Origin: Paenibacillus nasutitermitis
Lineage (GTDB): Bacteria; Bacillota; Bacilli; Paenibacillales; Paenibacillaceae
Assembly (NCBI RefSeq): GCF_014641075.1
Contig: NZ_BMHP01000006.1
Location: forward strand, 124,001 to 188,000
Length of the DNA stretch: 64,000 nucleotides
Direction: 5' to 3'
Under the pieces are notes generated by a model, which saw only the letters and a list, made by a program, of their open reading frames with translations, was not told the DNA's origin and searched no databases. The translations under genes and the position numbers were made by a program. Positions 51,840 to 61,327 of the stretch are shown here, one piece after another (positions within the stretch are counted from its first letter, which is position 1; each line of letters begins with the position of its first letter).

Positions 51840-52844
51840 TTAGCCTTCCATCATAGCCAAGAAGCCATGCATGTAAAGCTCATGTCCATAATCATTCGGA
51901 TGATTGATGTTGTTCAGCAGCAGACTCTCCGGTGTCTTGCCGGCAGCGAGCTCCTGCACCCATACGGCATAAGCATCCGCCACCGGAATGCCGCACTCGC
52001 GCCCCAGTTCGTGGAGCACCGCTACGTATTCACCCATTCTGCCGCTGGTATGCTGCCAATACGGATTGGGCGTGCATGACGCAACCAGAACGATATCGCA
52101 ATCGCATTGGCTGCGCAGCGTTTCGATGATGGTACGGATATTCTTCTTGTATTCCTGGGGCGGAACTCCGGGACCATGGTCATACAGGTTCTGATCGTTC
52201 ATTCCATATCCGATGGTGACCAGATCCGGCCGGCAGGGCACAATATCCTGCTCTACCCGCCCGGCGCCGCCCGTGCTGTCTTCCCCCCCGATTGCTTTGT
52301 TCACAATCTCGATACGGCTTCTGCCATCGCCGAATTTCTCCGTCAGATAGCGGGCGAAACGGCCGAAGAACGCCAGCTCATCTGTGCTGGCTTCGCCACC
52401 TGTGCTGATGCTGTCGCCTAGCACGGCAAAAGTCACCGGCTCTCCATTCTTTAGCTTGGAAATGACGCGGGGAAGCAGCTTCGCCGCATCCCGCTGCCCG
52501 CCAATGCTCTCATCTTCCGCTTCATAATCATATTCGGCATAGAAGGTATAAGCCTTGTTGCTGTAATCGGGGAACAGATTATGATCGAAATTGCGGATGC
52601 CGCAGAGCGGGTGGCGGGACCAGTCAGGTATCCGGCTGTCCGCAGTCCTGCGCAGCAGCCCTTCTTCAACATCAACTGTGTAGTCCGTTCCTTCGGCATA
52701 AGACATATTGTCTTCATGGGATGGGTCGGCTTGGCTGCGTACCGCAAACAATCCCCCGGAAACCGGCTTATAACGCAGCACAAGTGGCTCTTCCCCTTGC
52801 AAAACAAACGATTCCGCCTGCTGTCTTCTGACTGTACTGCCCAC
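51840..52844 (-). CDS. SGNH/GDSL-type hydrolase
   Basis: The 334-residue protein has an N-terminal beta-rich part and a GDSL/SGNH esterase domain from about residue 135. Block I is VLGDSISTGGEAS with the nucleophile Ser, followed by KAIGGEDS (Gly), GYGMNDQN (Asn) and NHPNDYGHELY with the catalytic Asp-His. Such two-domain enzymes often deacylate sugars or polysaccharides. It is the last gene after two MDR dehydrogenases on the same strand. The start is GTG with AGAGGG upstream. No signal peptide is seen. Confidence 0.85.
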   Translation of the reverse strand: MGSTVRRQQAESFVLQGEEPLVLRYKPVSGGLFAVRSQADPSHEDNMSYAEGTDYTVDVEEGLLRRTADSRIPDWSRHPLCGIRNFDHNLFPDYSNKAYTFYAEYDYEAEDESIGGQRDAAKLLPRVISKLKNGEPVTFAVLGDSISTGGEASTDELAFFGRFARYLTEKFGDGRSRIEIVNKAIGGEDSTGGAGRVEQDIVPCRPDLVTIGYGMNDQNLYDHGPGVPPQEYKKNIRTIIETLRSQCDCDIVLVASCTPNPYWQHTSGRMGEYVAVLHELGRECGIPVADAYAVWVQELAAGKTPESLLLNNINHPNDYGHELYMHGFLAMMEG

Positions 52845-52946
52845 TTATTCCCTCTCCTCGTTCGCATCCAGACCCTATGTCAGGATGGTTGATCTGGTCA
52901 CCCGGCCGCCCCTCCAGGGGCAGCAATTATAACCTTCTTCCTTAGC

Positions 52947-53942
52947 TTATCTCCAATCGAGCACAACGCCAAGGAAAAACTCCTGCTTAGCCTGGATCAT
53001 ATCCCAGGCTTTCGCCGCCTCATGGGCCGGCAGCGTATGCGTAATAAGCGGAATCGTCTGGATCCTCCCGTCGGCAATAGCCGCCAAGGTCGCGTCCATC
53101 CGTTCCGGCTGCCAGCCCGAAGGGCTGTGCAAGGTGATCTCCAGAGGCCGCAGCTCCTGAATATCCACCATGCCTTCATTTCCGAGAAACCCTGCCGACA
53201 CCAGGTGGCTGTTCACTTTCATCTTCGGCAGAATGGCGCGGAATACAGACATCGCGCCGACCGTATCCACCACAGCCTGGATATCCGAAAAACCTTCCAC
53301 TGCTTCCTCCATGCTCACCTTGCGCAAATTCACACGGCCCACAGCGGCGGGCAGCAGCCCGAGCCGTCCGTCATTCCGCCCCAACACGGTCACATCCGCT
53401 CCTCTTGAGAGCAGCGTCTGCGCAGCCCACTGGCCCACAAGACCGTCACCGATTACAACCGCCCGGTCACCTGGCGTTATGCCCGGCCGGATGCCGCAAT
53501 TGTATCCGACCTGCGCCAGCACCAGCGGCGCATAGGCGAGCGCCTCCGGCCCGCCAGGCGTATCCGGCAGCTTCCATATCTGGCTGACATGCGTGACTGC
53601 CGGATTGACATGGCCCCCGGTGGAGAAAGCCATGCCTTCCACACCGCTGACGGAAGCAAATACACGGTCGCCCGGTTTGACGGATGTGACGCGGCTGCCT
53701 ACCTCGCGTACAATACCGACCTTCTGGTAGCCGGCCACCTGCGGGAACGGCAGAATATCCCCTTCGCGGGTCACCTGCTCTCCGGTGATCCGCTCGCCCC
53801 GCAGGAATGACTGCTCCGTTCCGATACTGATCCAGGAATGCTCCACATCCACAACGACATCATCGGGTCCCGGATCCGGCGCTTCCACCTCCAGATAAGC
53901 GACCTTATTCACATCTGTAAATACTACTGCATTCGCTTTCAT
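52947..53942 (-). CDS. Medium-chain dehydrogenase without obvious zinc ligands
   Basis: The 331-residue protein has the MDR fold with the nucleotide-binding motif AVVIGDGLVGQWAAQTLLSRGADVTVLG. The usual catalytic Cys and GHE motif are absent: the N-terminal domain reads HSWISIGTEQSFLRGE. This is like BchC/AgaD-type sugar dehydrogenases of the MDR superfamily. It begins 28 bp after the zinc-type MDR gene, and CGGAGG precedes its ATG, so the two are co-transcribed. It probably oxidises a sugar or polyol, by inference. Confidence 0.82.
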   Translation of the reverse strand: MKANAVVFTDVNKVAYLEVEAPDPGPDDVVVDVEHSWISIGTEQSFLRGERITGEQVTREGDILPFPQVAGYQKVGIVREVGSRVTSVKPGDRVFASVSGVEGMAFSTGGHVNPAVTHVSQIWKLPDTPGGPEALAYAPLVLAQVGYNCGIRPGITPGDRAVVIGDGLVGQWAAQTLLSRGADVTVLGRNDGRLGLLPAAVGRVNLRKVSMEEAVEGFSDIQAVVDTVGAMSVFRAILPKMKVNSHLVSAGFLGNEGMVDIQELRPLEITLHSPSGWQPERMDATLAAIADGRIQTIPLITHTLPAHEAAKAWDMIQAKQEFFLGVVLDWR

Positions 53943-53970
53943 AATGGCCTCCGCTTCTATTTATGAATTC

Positions 53971-54918
53971 TTACAAGTCCTCGCCGGGATACGAAAACAC
54001 CTTAATCGCCTGCTGCGAGGTGAGCAGATCGACGGTCTCATTATAACGGCTCAACGGCATATGATGGGTTTGCAGGCATTCCGTATTCAGCCCTTTATTC
54101 GCCACCAGATCAATCATCAGCGCCTGATCCTCCGCACCGAAGCTGCGGTATTTGTATGACTCCAGCTTGAAGCCCTTGAACCACAGCTCCCCCGGATAAC
54201 GGACCTCGCCTTTGAGCACCCCAAAAATAACCAGATGGCTGTCGGTATGCTCCAGCACGTTCTGCACCGATGGAGCTGCGCCGACACAATCGTAGCCCAG
54301 ATCGAAGCGCTCGCCGCCCAGTTCATCGGAATGCTTGGCTTCGCCGATTCCGAGCGAGTTCACGTAATTGATCCGGTCTCTGTTGATATCGATCGCCACA
54401 ACCCGCTCAGCTCCCATAAGCCGTGCAGCCTGGAGAGCCAGAATGCCCGCAGGACCCAGTCCGGATACCAGCATGGACTTCCCCTTCAGGCTCCCGAATT
54501 GGTGCAGCCCGATCAGGACGCATTTAAACAGCTCAAAGGAAACCGCCTGCTTCCAGGACACTTCGTCCGGCAGCTTGATCAACTCATGCACGCGGTAATT
54601 CAGATATTGCGAATAAGCGCCGTTTCCGCTCAAATGCTCCAGTGCCGCGACCCGGTCGCCAACCTTCAGGGCTGTTACCCCGCTGCCTACAGCTGTAATC
54701 GTTCCCGCCATTTCATGTCCGGGGGCACCGGGCATCAGCGGATATTCCGGCTCCTTGGAGGCATCGAACATATCCTTGCCTCCCATCATGCTCATATCCC
54801 AGCGCGGACAGGTGGAGACGATATGGATTTGTACGGTAACCTGATCCTCTTGCAGCTCGGCCAATTCATGCTCGACAACCGTATAAGCACCTTTTCCAGT
54901 GATTTGCAAACTCTTCAC
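53971..54918 (-). CDS. Zinc-dependent medium-chain dehydrogenase
   Basis: This 315-residue MDR enzyme keeps the catalytic zinc frame: Cys in STCPRWD and GHEMAG with Glu. The cofactor motif is GLGPAGILALQAARLMGAERVVAID, whose Asp suggests NAD preference. The four-cysteine structural zinc lobe is missing, as in several sugar and polyol dehydrogenases. It is first gene of a three-gene run with the second MDR and the SGNH hydrolase. The start is GTG at 54918. It is divergent from the SelA-like gene. Confidence 0.83.
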   Translation of the reverse strand: MKSLQITGKGAYTVVEHELAELQEDQVTVQIHIVSTCPRWDMSMMGGKDMFDASKEPEYPLMPGAPGHEMAGTITAVGSGVTALKVGDRVAALEHLSGNGAYSQYLNYRVHELIKLPDEVSWKQAVSFELFKCVLIGLHQFGSLKGKSMLVSGLGPAGILALQAARLMGAERVVAIDINRDRINYVNSLGIGEAKHSDELGGERFDLGYDCVGAAPSVQNVLEHTDSHLVIFGVLKGEVRYPGELWFKGFKLESYKYRSFGAEDQALMIDLVANKGLNTECLQTHHMPLSRYNETVDLLTSQQAIKVFSYPGEDL

Positions 54919-55155
54919 AAGCTCACATTCCTTCCCATATTTTAATTGATTCCGACTCTACCGCAAGTGTACAATAACGCTGTCCGATCGTCTTTACACA
55001 GAATGCTGCACTTTATCAGACTTACACAGCCGGTTATCCGCCTTTTTGAAAGACATCCGGAATGCGGTTTGCACAAAATCAGAATGGGCCCGGAAAGCTG
55101 CGGAGCTGCGATTTGTTATTCGGTCAAGTAGAGACCGCTGAAGGGGATGACTGTA

Positions 55156-56256
55156 ATGTCCATTTATGCCAGGCTGAAGCTGAAAACGATCATAAACGCC
55201 GCAGACTCCTATACCATCATCGGAGGCTCCCTGATGCCCCCGGAGGTCGTGCAGGCGATGTCGGAGGCAAGCCGTCATTTTGTGCGGATCGAGGAATTGC
55301 ATAATGAAATCGGAGCGCGCATCGCACAGTTCACCCGGAATGAAGCAGCCATGATTACGAGCGGGGCAGCCGCCGGATTAGCCATTGCAACTGCCGCCTG
55401 CCTTACCGGCATGGACGCGGATATCGCGAAGCGGCTGCCCCTGCCCGGTCATGACCGCACAGAGGTTATCATCCACCGCTGCCAACGCAGCGGCTTTGAC
55501 ACTGCTGTGCGCCAGGCGGGAGCGGTTCTGGTGGAAATCGGTAATGACGATGCCACAAGCGACCAGGAACTGGAGCAAGCTATCAACGCGAGAACGGCAG
55601 CCATCATCTATTTGGCCGGAACCCGCTATGAACGGGGCGCCCTCCCCCTGGATAAAATGATCGCGGCAGCCGGCCGGCACGGCATTCCCGTTATTGTGGA
55701 CGCCGCCGCGCAGCTCCCGCCGGTAGACAATCTGTGGGCGTTCACGCAGGCCGGCGCCGCGATGGTCATTTTCTCCGGCGGCAAGACGCTGCGGGGCCCG
55801 CAGAGCAGCGGGCTGATCGTGGGCCGGAAGGAATGGATTGCCGCCTGCCGGCTTAATGGCAGCCCAAATACCGCCATCGGGCGGCCCATGAAGACAGGCA
55901 AGGAAGAGATGGCCGGCCTGCTGGCAGCGGTCGAGCGGTATGTCGGCCTTGACCATGCCGCCGAGCGGGCACGGCACGAACGATTCACAGAGCGGATTTG
56001 CCAGCATCTGAATGCGCTTGGCTTTGAAGCCGCGCGCGAGTATCCCGGCCCGACAGGCCAAGACTATGCGCAGGCCAAGGTGGGAATGGGCACGACGGGT
56101 CTGCTTGCAGGGGAAGCAAAGAAGGGACTGGAAGCAGCGGACCCTGTCATCATGACCGGCATCACCGGAGATGGCCAGGCGCTGCTCATTAACCCGCTCC
56201 ATCTGACAGAGGATGAGCTGGAGGTCGTTTTGACGGAGATAGAGCGCCTGTTGTAA
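55156..56256 (+). CDS. SelA-like PLP-dependent enzyme (DgaE/aminotransferase V-fold type)
   Basis: The 366-residue protein is a fold-type I PLP enzyme of the SelA-like group. TSGAAAGLAIATAACLTG and IPVIVDAAAQLPPVDNLW lead to the Schiff-base lysine in FSGGKTLRGPQSSG. Relatives include the ammonia-lyase DgaE, acting on glucosaminate phosphate, and other amino-sugar or amino-acid lyases, so elimination of ammonia from an amino sugar acid is a fair guess. The ATG at 55156 has AAGGGG nine bases upstream; the ATG at 55147 abuts it. It is divergent from the dehydrogenase operon and convergent with the sugar ABC genes. Confidence 0.8.
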   Translation: MSIYARLKLKTIINAADSYTIIGGSLMPPEVVQAMSEASRHFVRIEELHNEIGARIAQFTRNEAAMITSGAAAGLAIATAACLTGMDADIAKRLPLPGHDRTEVIIHRCQRSGFDTAVRQAGAVLVEIGNDDATSDQELEQAINARTAAIIYLAGTRYERGALPLDKMIAAAGRHGIPVIVDAAAQLPPVDNLWAFTQAGAAMVIFSGGKTLRGPQSSGLIVGRKEWIAACRLNGSPNTAIGRPMKTGKEEMAGLLAAVERYVGLDHAAERARHERFTERICQHLNALGFEAAREYPGPTGQDYAQAKVGMGTTGLLAGEAKKGLEAADPVIMTGITGDGQALLINPLHLTEDELEVVLTEIERLL

Positions 56257-56306
56257 AATGCGCTGCTTCTAGATAAGAGTGACAACAGGGGTTGGCCGAT
56301 CTCCCC

Positions 56307-57164
56307 CTACTTGATCCCGGATATGGAGTAGTTATCGATGATATGCCGTTGGAAGAACGCGAAGATGGCGATGATCGGTACGACCATAACGGCAGCGCCC
56401 GCCATCTGCAGCGCGAAATCGCCGCCATACTGCCCTTTCAGCAGGGCCAACCCGACCGAGAGCGTGTACAGGCTCTCATCATTGGCGATGATAAGCGGCC
56501 ACAGAAAGCTGTTCCAGCCCGCAATGAAGGTCAGAATGGCCTGCACGGCAAGTATGGAGCCCGACATCGGCAGCACAACGCGAAGGAACAGCTTGAATTC
56601 GCCTGCCCCGTCAATGCGCGTCGCCTCCAGCAGCTCATCGGGAATGGCTGTCATGAACTGCCGGAAGAGGAAAATCCCAAACGCTCCCACCAGACCGGGA
56701 AGCACGACGCCTGGCATCGTGTTGGTCAGTCTCATCTGATTCAGAATCAGGTAGATGGGGATCATTGTGACCTGACCGGGAATCATCATCGTGGCCAGGA
56801 CGATATAGAACAGCTTGTCCTTTGCTTTGAACTTATATTTGGCGAACCCGAAACCCGCCATCGCATTCAGAAACAAGCCCACAAAAGAAAAGAATACGAT
56901 AATCAGTGTATTGCGCAGATAAAAGCCGAAACTCATATTTTGAAACAGGTTCTGAAAATTCTCCAGCGTAAACTGATGCGGCAGCAGCGTCGGCGGAATT
57001 TGCGTTACCTCGCTCTCGGGCTTGAAGGCGGACAGGATCATCCAGACAAGCGGAACGAGCATGGCAATTCCCAATATCCCGAGAATGATGCCGGCTATCC
57101 ATTGCGCAGCGGCGCCGCTTCCTTTGCCATGCGCGGGAGATGCTGTTGCAGCGGCTGTTTTCAT
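56307..57164 (-). CDS. Carbohydrate ABC transporter permease (MalG-like)
   Basis: The 285-residue inner-membrane protein has six helices and the EAA loop EATRIDGAGEFKLFLRVVLPMSG that docks the ATPase, typical of the MalG/UgpE class. It ends in DNYSISGIK. The ATG at 57164 has GAGGTGG eight bases upstream; GTG at 57173 is an alternative. It follows the MalF-like gene in an operon started by the solute-binding protein. No ATPase gene lies nearby, so a shared MsmX-type ATPase elsewhere is expected. Confidence 0.92.
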   Translation of the reverse strand: MKTAAATASPAHGKGSGAAAQWIAGIILGILGIAMLVPLVWMILSAFKPESEVTQIPPTLLPHQFTLENFQNLFQNMSFGFYLRNTLIIVFFSFVGLFLNAMAGFGFAKYKFKAKDKLFYIVLATMMIPGQVTMIPIYLILNQMRLTNTMPGVVLPGLVGAFGIFLFRQFMTAIPDELLEATRIDGAGEFKLFLRVVLPMSGSILAVQAILTFIAGWNSFLWPLIIANDESLYTLSVGLALLKGQYGGDFALQMAGAAVMVVPIIAIFAFFQRHIIDNYSISGIK

Positions 57165-57216
57165 GGCTTCCACCTCACCTTTATCTGAAAGTTAGAGCCG
57201 ATGCGCAATTGACGCA

Positions 57217-58104
57217 TCAGGCTCCCGCTTCGTCATTCTTGTTCTGCAGCCGGAATTGAATCAGTGTAATGGCGATAATCGCAAAGAACAGGATGAACGA
57301 TCCTGCAGCCGCATAACCGAAATGGCTGAGCTGAAACCCATTGCGGTAAATAAACAACGCCACCGAGGTGGTGCCGTCCAGCGGGCCGCCCTTGGTCATA
57401 ATGAACGGCTCTTCGAAGAACTGCAGCCAGCCGATCATGGTCGTAACGGAAACGAAGAAAATCGCGTAGCTGAGCAGGGGAATCGTAATGGAGAACATCT
57501 GTCTCCACGCTCCCGCGCCGTCCAGCTGGGCAGCTTCGTAATAGGTTTTGGGAATGCCTTTAATGGCGGCGATGAAGATGATCATATTCAGTCCGATGGC
57601 ACGCCAGAGCGCGAGCAGAATCAGCGACAGCTTGGCCGTCACCGGCTCCGTCAGCCAAGGGACGGAGGATAAGCCCAGCTTGTTCAGCATGTAATTGAAC
57701 AGGCCCAGGTCCGGATTGTACAAATACGTCCACACCACCGCTATGGCTACCACATTGGTCACCGAAGGCATATAGAAGATGGCGCGAAAGGCTTTGAATA
57801 TGCGCGCGCGGCCATAATTGATCAGCAGTGCAATCGCCAGTGAGCAAGCGATAACCAGCGGAACGCCGATTACGACGTAGAACAGCGTGTTGCCGATAGC
57901 TTGCAGAAAGATAGGATCCACAACCACATCGACATAGTTTTTGAAGCCCACGAACTGCACATTGGAGAAATCCGCCAGTCCCGCCAGATTCATATCGGTA
58001 AAGCTGATGATCAGGGCCACCAGAATAGGCAGCAGCGAGAATACGGTCAACAGAATCAGCGTAGGGCCAATGAATAGATATGGCGCCTTCCGGGTGCCTT
58101 TCAT
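57217..58104 (-). CDS. Carbohydrate ABC transporter permease (MalF/UgpA-like)
   Basis: This 295-residue, six-helix permease shows the EAA loop YYEAAQLDGAGAWRQMFSITIPLL and the PYLFIGPTLILLTVFSLLPI start typical of UgpA-type sugar permeases. It pairs with the MalG-like protein encoded 52 bp downstream. AAAGGGAG precedes the ATG. It lies between the solute-binding protein and MalG-like genes in the same operon. Confidence 0.92.
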   Translation of the reverse strand: MKGTRKAPYLFIGPTLILLTVFSLLPILVALIISFTDMNLAGLADFSNVQFVGFKNYVDVVVDPIFLQAIGNTLFYVVIGVPLVIACSLAIALLINYGRARIFKAFRAIFYMPSVTNVVAIAVVWTYLYNPDLGLFNYMLNKLGLSSVPWLTEPVTAKLSLILLALWRAIGLNMIIFIAAIKGIPKTYYEAAQLDGAGAWRQMFSITIPLLSYAIFFVSVTTMIGWLQFFEEPFIMTKGGPLDGTTSVALFIYRNGFQLSHFGYAAAGSFILFFAIIAITLIQFRLQNKNDEAGA

Positions 58105-58166
58105 ACATGCACACTCCCTTTCTGTAAGAGCCCTCTTGTCCGGCGGATATGGCTTTCGCCTCTCGC

Positions 58167-59405
58167 TTAGCGGTTCAGGATACGTGTCGCGTTGGCATTA
58201 TAATCATCCATGACCTGCTGGACGTTGTCCCCGCGGCGGTATATTTTCTCGAAGGCCTTCTTGTAGCCTTGCGATATTTCCTCCCAGGATACAATCCGCG
58301 GCATCGGAGAGGCGTTCTCCGCCTGCTTGCCGATGACCTGGAAGTTGGGGTCGCTCTTCAGTTTCTCATCCTCCCACGCTTTCTTGACCGAAGGAAAGGA
58401 CTGGGTCATTTCCATCCATTTCAGCTGCGTCTGCGGGCGGCTCATGAAAGCCAGGAACTTCAGAGCTTCTTCCTTATGCTTGGAATATTGAAAGATCGAC
58501 AGGTCAGCGCCGCCAAGCAGCGATTCATTGGTGACCTTCTTGGGCAGCACGGCCGTCGCCCATTTGCCTTTCAGATCCGGAGCCTGATCATTGATCAGCT
58601 TGATCATCCAGGGACCGCTGATGAACATTGGAATGGTCCCTTCGCCGGCAAAAGCCTGTATCGCATCGAGTCCTAAATCCTTGGGCGCCAGGCCTTCCCG
58701 GAAGAAGCTTTCGAGGTACTCGATAGCCTCGACATAAGGCTTCTCATTGAACAGTGTCTTATCCCCTTCAATCAGCTTGGAGCCATTCTGACGGGCGAAC
58801 ATGAAGCCCAGCGTCTGCTCGGCGGTGTCCAGACTGATTCCGTACTTGTCATTTCCCCTCTTAGCCAGTTTACTGGCCGCATCCTTCAGCTCGTCCCAGG
58901 TTCCCGGAGGTGTCTCATAACCCGCTTCCTTAAGCAGATCCGTCCGGTAATACAGCACCCGGGTGTCGATGTACCATGGAACGCCGACGAAGGTGTCCTC
59001 ATACTTGGTCGTCTGCACGGCTCCTTCATAGAAATTATCCGGATTCAGCTCCGGATATTTATCGACGTAAGGCGTCAGATCAAGCAGCGCCTTGGCCGAA
59101 GCGATTTCCGGTACCCACGTCGTCCCCATCTGGATAATATCAGGTCCGCCGCGGGATGCGACGGCCGTCAGCAGCTTGTCATGGGCGTTATCCCAAGGCA
59201 GCGCCTGGACTTTTACCCGGATGCCCGGGTTCTCCTCTTCGAAAATCTTGGCAAGCTCCGGGAGCGATTTTGCTTCCTCGCCCATTCCCCAAATTTTCAA
59301 GGTGACCGTACCGCCCTCCTCTCCATTCCCGGAAGAACAGCCTCCCAGAAGGGAGCCGATCAGAATAAGAAAAAACGTCATATGGAGTCCCTTTTTAAAC
59401 GTCAT
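58167..59405 (-). CDS. Sugar ABC transporter solute-binding lipoprotein
   Basis: The 412-residue lipoprotein binds sugar outside the cell and delivers it to the permeases. The lipobox LLGGC places the lipid on Cys23. Family features (cluster MalE-like) are TLKIWGMGEEAKSL, GGPDIIQMGTTWVPEIA and MFISGPWMIKLIND. It is first gene of the importer operon and has a GGGGGG-rich ribosome site. The sugar cannot be named; the neighbouring catabolic genes suggest an amino sugar, sugar acid or acylated sugar. Confidence 0.92.
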   Translation of the reverse strand: MTFKKGLHMTFFLILIGSLLGGCSSGNGEEGGTVTLKIWGMGEEAKSLPELAKIFEEENPGIRVKVQALPWDNAHDKLLTAVASRGGPDIIQMGTTWVPEIASAKALLDLTPYVDKYPELNPDNFYEGAVQTTKYEDTFVGVPWYIDTRVLYYRTDLLKEAGYETPPGTWDELKDAASKLAKRGNDKYGISLDTAEQTLGFMFARQNGSKLIEGDKTLFNEKPYVEAIEYLESFFREGLAPKDLGLDAIQAFAGEGTIPMFISGPWMIKLINDQAPDLKGKWATAVLPKKVTNESLLGGADLSIFQYSKHKEEALKFLAFMSRPQTQLKWMEMTQSFPSVKKAWEDEKLKSDPNFQVIGKQAENASPMPRIVSWEEISQGYKKAFEKIYRRGDNVQQVMDDYNANATRILNR

Positions 59406-59524
59406 GCTTGTCCCCCCTATTTATGCCATAACGGAAAATTTCGATGGATCAGGCAGCATCCGCGCCGCTTAGCTAAAGCGAAATACAATTAACTCTCTAC
59501 CTGTTAATAAAACGAGATGACGTC

Positions 59525-59569
59525 TTGTGAAACGTTTACAACGCAATTACCTATGCGATAGCGTTCACA
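59525..59569. promoter_or_regulatory. Two cre/LacI-like sites upstream of the sugar importer
   Basis: TTGTGAAACGTTTACAA (59525-59541) has the AAACGTTT core of LacI/CcpA sites with one extra base in one arm. CGATAGCGTTCACA (59556-59569) fits the cre consensus at 12 of 14 positions. They lie 120-165 bases before the binding-protein start, or just past the add terminator. Confidence 0.4.
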
Positions 59570-59596
59570 TTACGGCTTGTTTTCGGGTACGTCCAC

Positions 59597-59629
59597 GAAA
59601 AAAAAGACGGCGAATGAGATTCGCCGTCT
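59597..59629 (-). terminator. Terminator downstream of add
   Basis: AGACGGCGAAT-GAG-ATTCGCCGTCT is a perfect 11-bp stem, followed on the minus strand by eight T. Confidence 0.88.
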
Positions 59630-59663
59630 ACTCCTGTTCCTTATGTACTGCTTCGATGAAACT

Positions 59664-60728
59664 TCAATCTGCCCCAAGCTTTAGCGCAAGGCAGGCAGCC
59701 TCAAACTGCCGGAGGAGCTTCTGCTTGACGGGTTCTTCAATGAAAGCCGCATGCAAGCCGTTGCGGACGAATCCGGCAATGGCCTCAACGCTTACGCCGC
59801 AATGCTCGATCAGCTTGCGGTATTCCAAAGCAAGCGTTGTTCCGGACACGGTCCTATTATCCGTGTTCACCGTCACAAGTAGCCCTTCTTCCGCATACTG
59901 GCGCAGGGGATAGGACGCCCAATCCGCCACCGCTCTGGTCTGGAGATTGCTGATGGGGCACATCTCAAGCGGAATCCGCGCAGCTCTCACAAGTTCCAGC
60001 ACTTCACGCTCTTCGCGTATCCTTACCCCATGACCGATCCGGCGTGCGCCGAGGTTGACAATCGCTTCGCGGATATTGTCCGGCCCGGCAGCTTCTCCCG
60101 CATGGATCGTAACCGGCAGCCCCAGCTTCCCGGCCTGCCGGAACAACGGGGCAAACAGTCCCGCCGGATAACAGGCCTCATCCCCTGCAAGGTCAACCGC
60201 CACCACGCCCCGACCCTGCCAGTGGGCTGCGGCTTCCAGAACGGCAAGGTTGTCTTCCGCGCCATGATTCCTCATGCAGATGACAATCGCCCGCGCTGTT
60301 ATGCCGAAATCCGATTCCCCGCGTTTCAATCCGCGGATCACATGCCCAATAACCGCCTCCAGGGACAGCCCTTGACCAGTATGCAGCTGAGGAGCGAAAC
60401 GGACCTCCATATACAGGCAGTTCTCCCCCGCGGCTTGACCGGCAAGCTCGTAAGCCACCCGCTCAAGCGCCTCTCCATCCTGCAGAAAGGCAAGAACAAA
60501 GGCGAATGTACCGAGATACGTCTGCAAGCTGCGGCAATCCTCCGGCGCCCGCATATAAGGGAGCAGTCCCTCCGCATTACCGGCAGGCAGCGTCAAGCCT
60601 CTTTCTGCAGCCAGCTCCACAATCGTTTCCGGCCGGACGCTGCCATCCAGATGCACGTGCAAATCCACCTTCGGCATTGCCGCGATCAGCTTCTCCTGCC
60701 GGGCAGTCCATGGCTTGTCGTCAGGCAT
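59664..60728 (-). CDS. add: Adenosine deaminase
   Basis: The 354-residue enzyme deaminates adenosine to inosine in purine salvage. The zinc-binding start KVDLHVHLDGSVRPET, the mid-barrel TIHAGEAAG, GARRIGHGVR and LEMCPISNLQT, and the final VTVNTDNRTVSGTTLALEY are all in place. The ATG at 60728 (MPDDKPW) follows AAGGGG at nine bases; an in-frame GTG upstream is less likely. It follows the glutathione peroxidase gene by 50 bp on the same strand, though a functional link is not obvious. Confidence 0.93.
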   Translation of the reverse strand: MPDDKPWTARQEKLIAAMPKVDLHVHLDGSVRPETIVELAAERGLTLPAGNAEGLLPYMRAPEDCRSLQTYLGTFAFVLAFLQDGEALERVAYELAGQAAGENCLYMEVRFAPQLHTGQGLSLEAVIGHVIRGLKRGESDFGITARAIVICMRNHGAEDNLAVLEAAAHWQGRGVVAVDLAGDEACYPAGLFAPLFRQAGKLGLPVTIHAGEAAGPDNIREAIVNLGARRIGHGVRIREEREVLELVRAARIPLEMCPISNLQTRAVADWASYPLRQYAEEGLLVTVNTDNRTVSGTTLALEYRKLIEHCGVSVEAIAGFVRNGLHAAFIEEPVKQKLLRQFEAACLALKLGAD

Positions 60729-60778
60729 TCCTCTGTTCCCCTTCCTCACCCTGGAGCATTGATCCCTACCTTCAGAAG

Positions 60779-61327
60779 TTACAGCAAAGCCTCTATATCC
60801 GGTATCATATCCATCGGCTCCACGGTGGATTCAAACCGTTTGATCACGCGGCCTTCGCGGTCCACCAGGAATTTCGTGAAATTCCATTTAATCGAATCGT
60901 CCAGCATCCAATGCGGCATTTTTTCGCTCAGAAACGTATTCAGCATTTTACCGCTCGGCTGCGTCGTGTCGAAGCCCTCGAAGGGCGCAGCTCCCGTTAA
61001 ATAACGAAATACCGGGTTCGCTGTTTCGTCCCGGACATCGGATTTTGCGAACAGCGGAAAATTTACGCCGTAATTGATTTCACAAAATTCCTGCACATCG
61101 GAGTTCGCGCCCGGCTCCTGCTCCCCGAATTGGTTGGAGGGAAATGCGAGAATTTCAAGGCCCTGCCCCTTGTATTGCTCATACAGCTTCTGAAGGTCGC
61201 TATACTGGGGTGTAAACCCGCATTTGCTCGCGGTATTTACGATAAGCAGCACCTTTCCTTTGTAATCCGATAAAGGCTGGTTTTTCCCTGTAATGGTCTC
61301 TGCCTGAAAATCATAAATTGCTGTCAT
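60779..61327 (-). CDS. Glutathione peroxidase-like thiol peroxidase
   Basis: The 182-residue peroxidase reduces hydroperoxides. The peroxidatic residue is Cys36 in NTASKCGFTPQY, a cysteine in place of selenocysteine. The other active-site stretches are FPSNQFGEQEPG (Gln) and IKWNFTKFLVDREG (Trp-Asn). Bacterial members such as BsaA/GpxA usually work with thioredoxin rather than glutathione. GAGGAGG precedes the ATG at 61327. It may be co-transcribed with add. Confidence 0.92.
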   Translation of the reverse strand: MTAIYDFQAETITGKNQPLSDYKGKVLLIVNTASKCGFTPQYSDLQKLYEQYKGQGLEILAFPSNQFGEQEPGANSDVQEFCEINYGVNFPLFAKSDVRDETANPVFRYLTGAAPFEGFDTTQPSGKMLNTFLSEKMPHWMLDDSIKWNFTKFLVDREGRVIKRFESTVEPMDMIPDIEALL

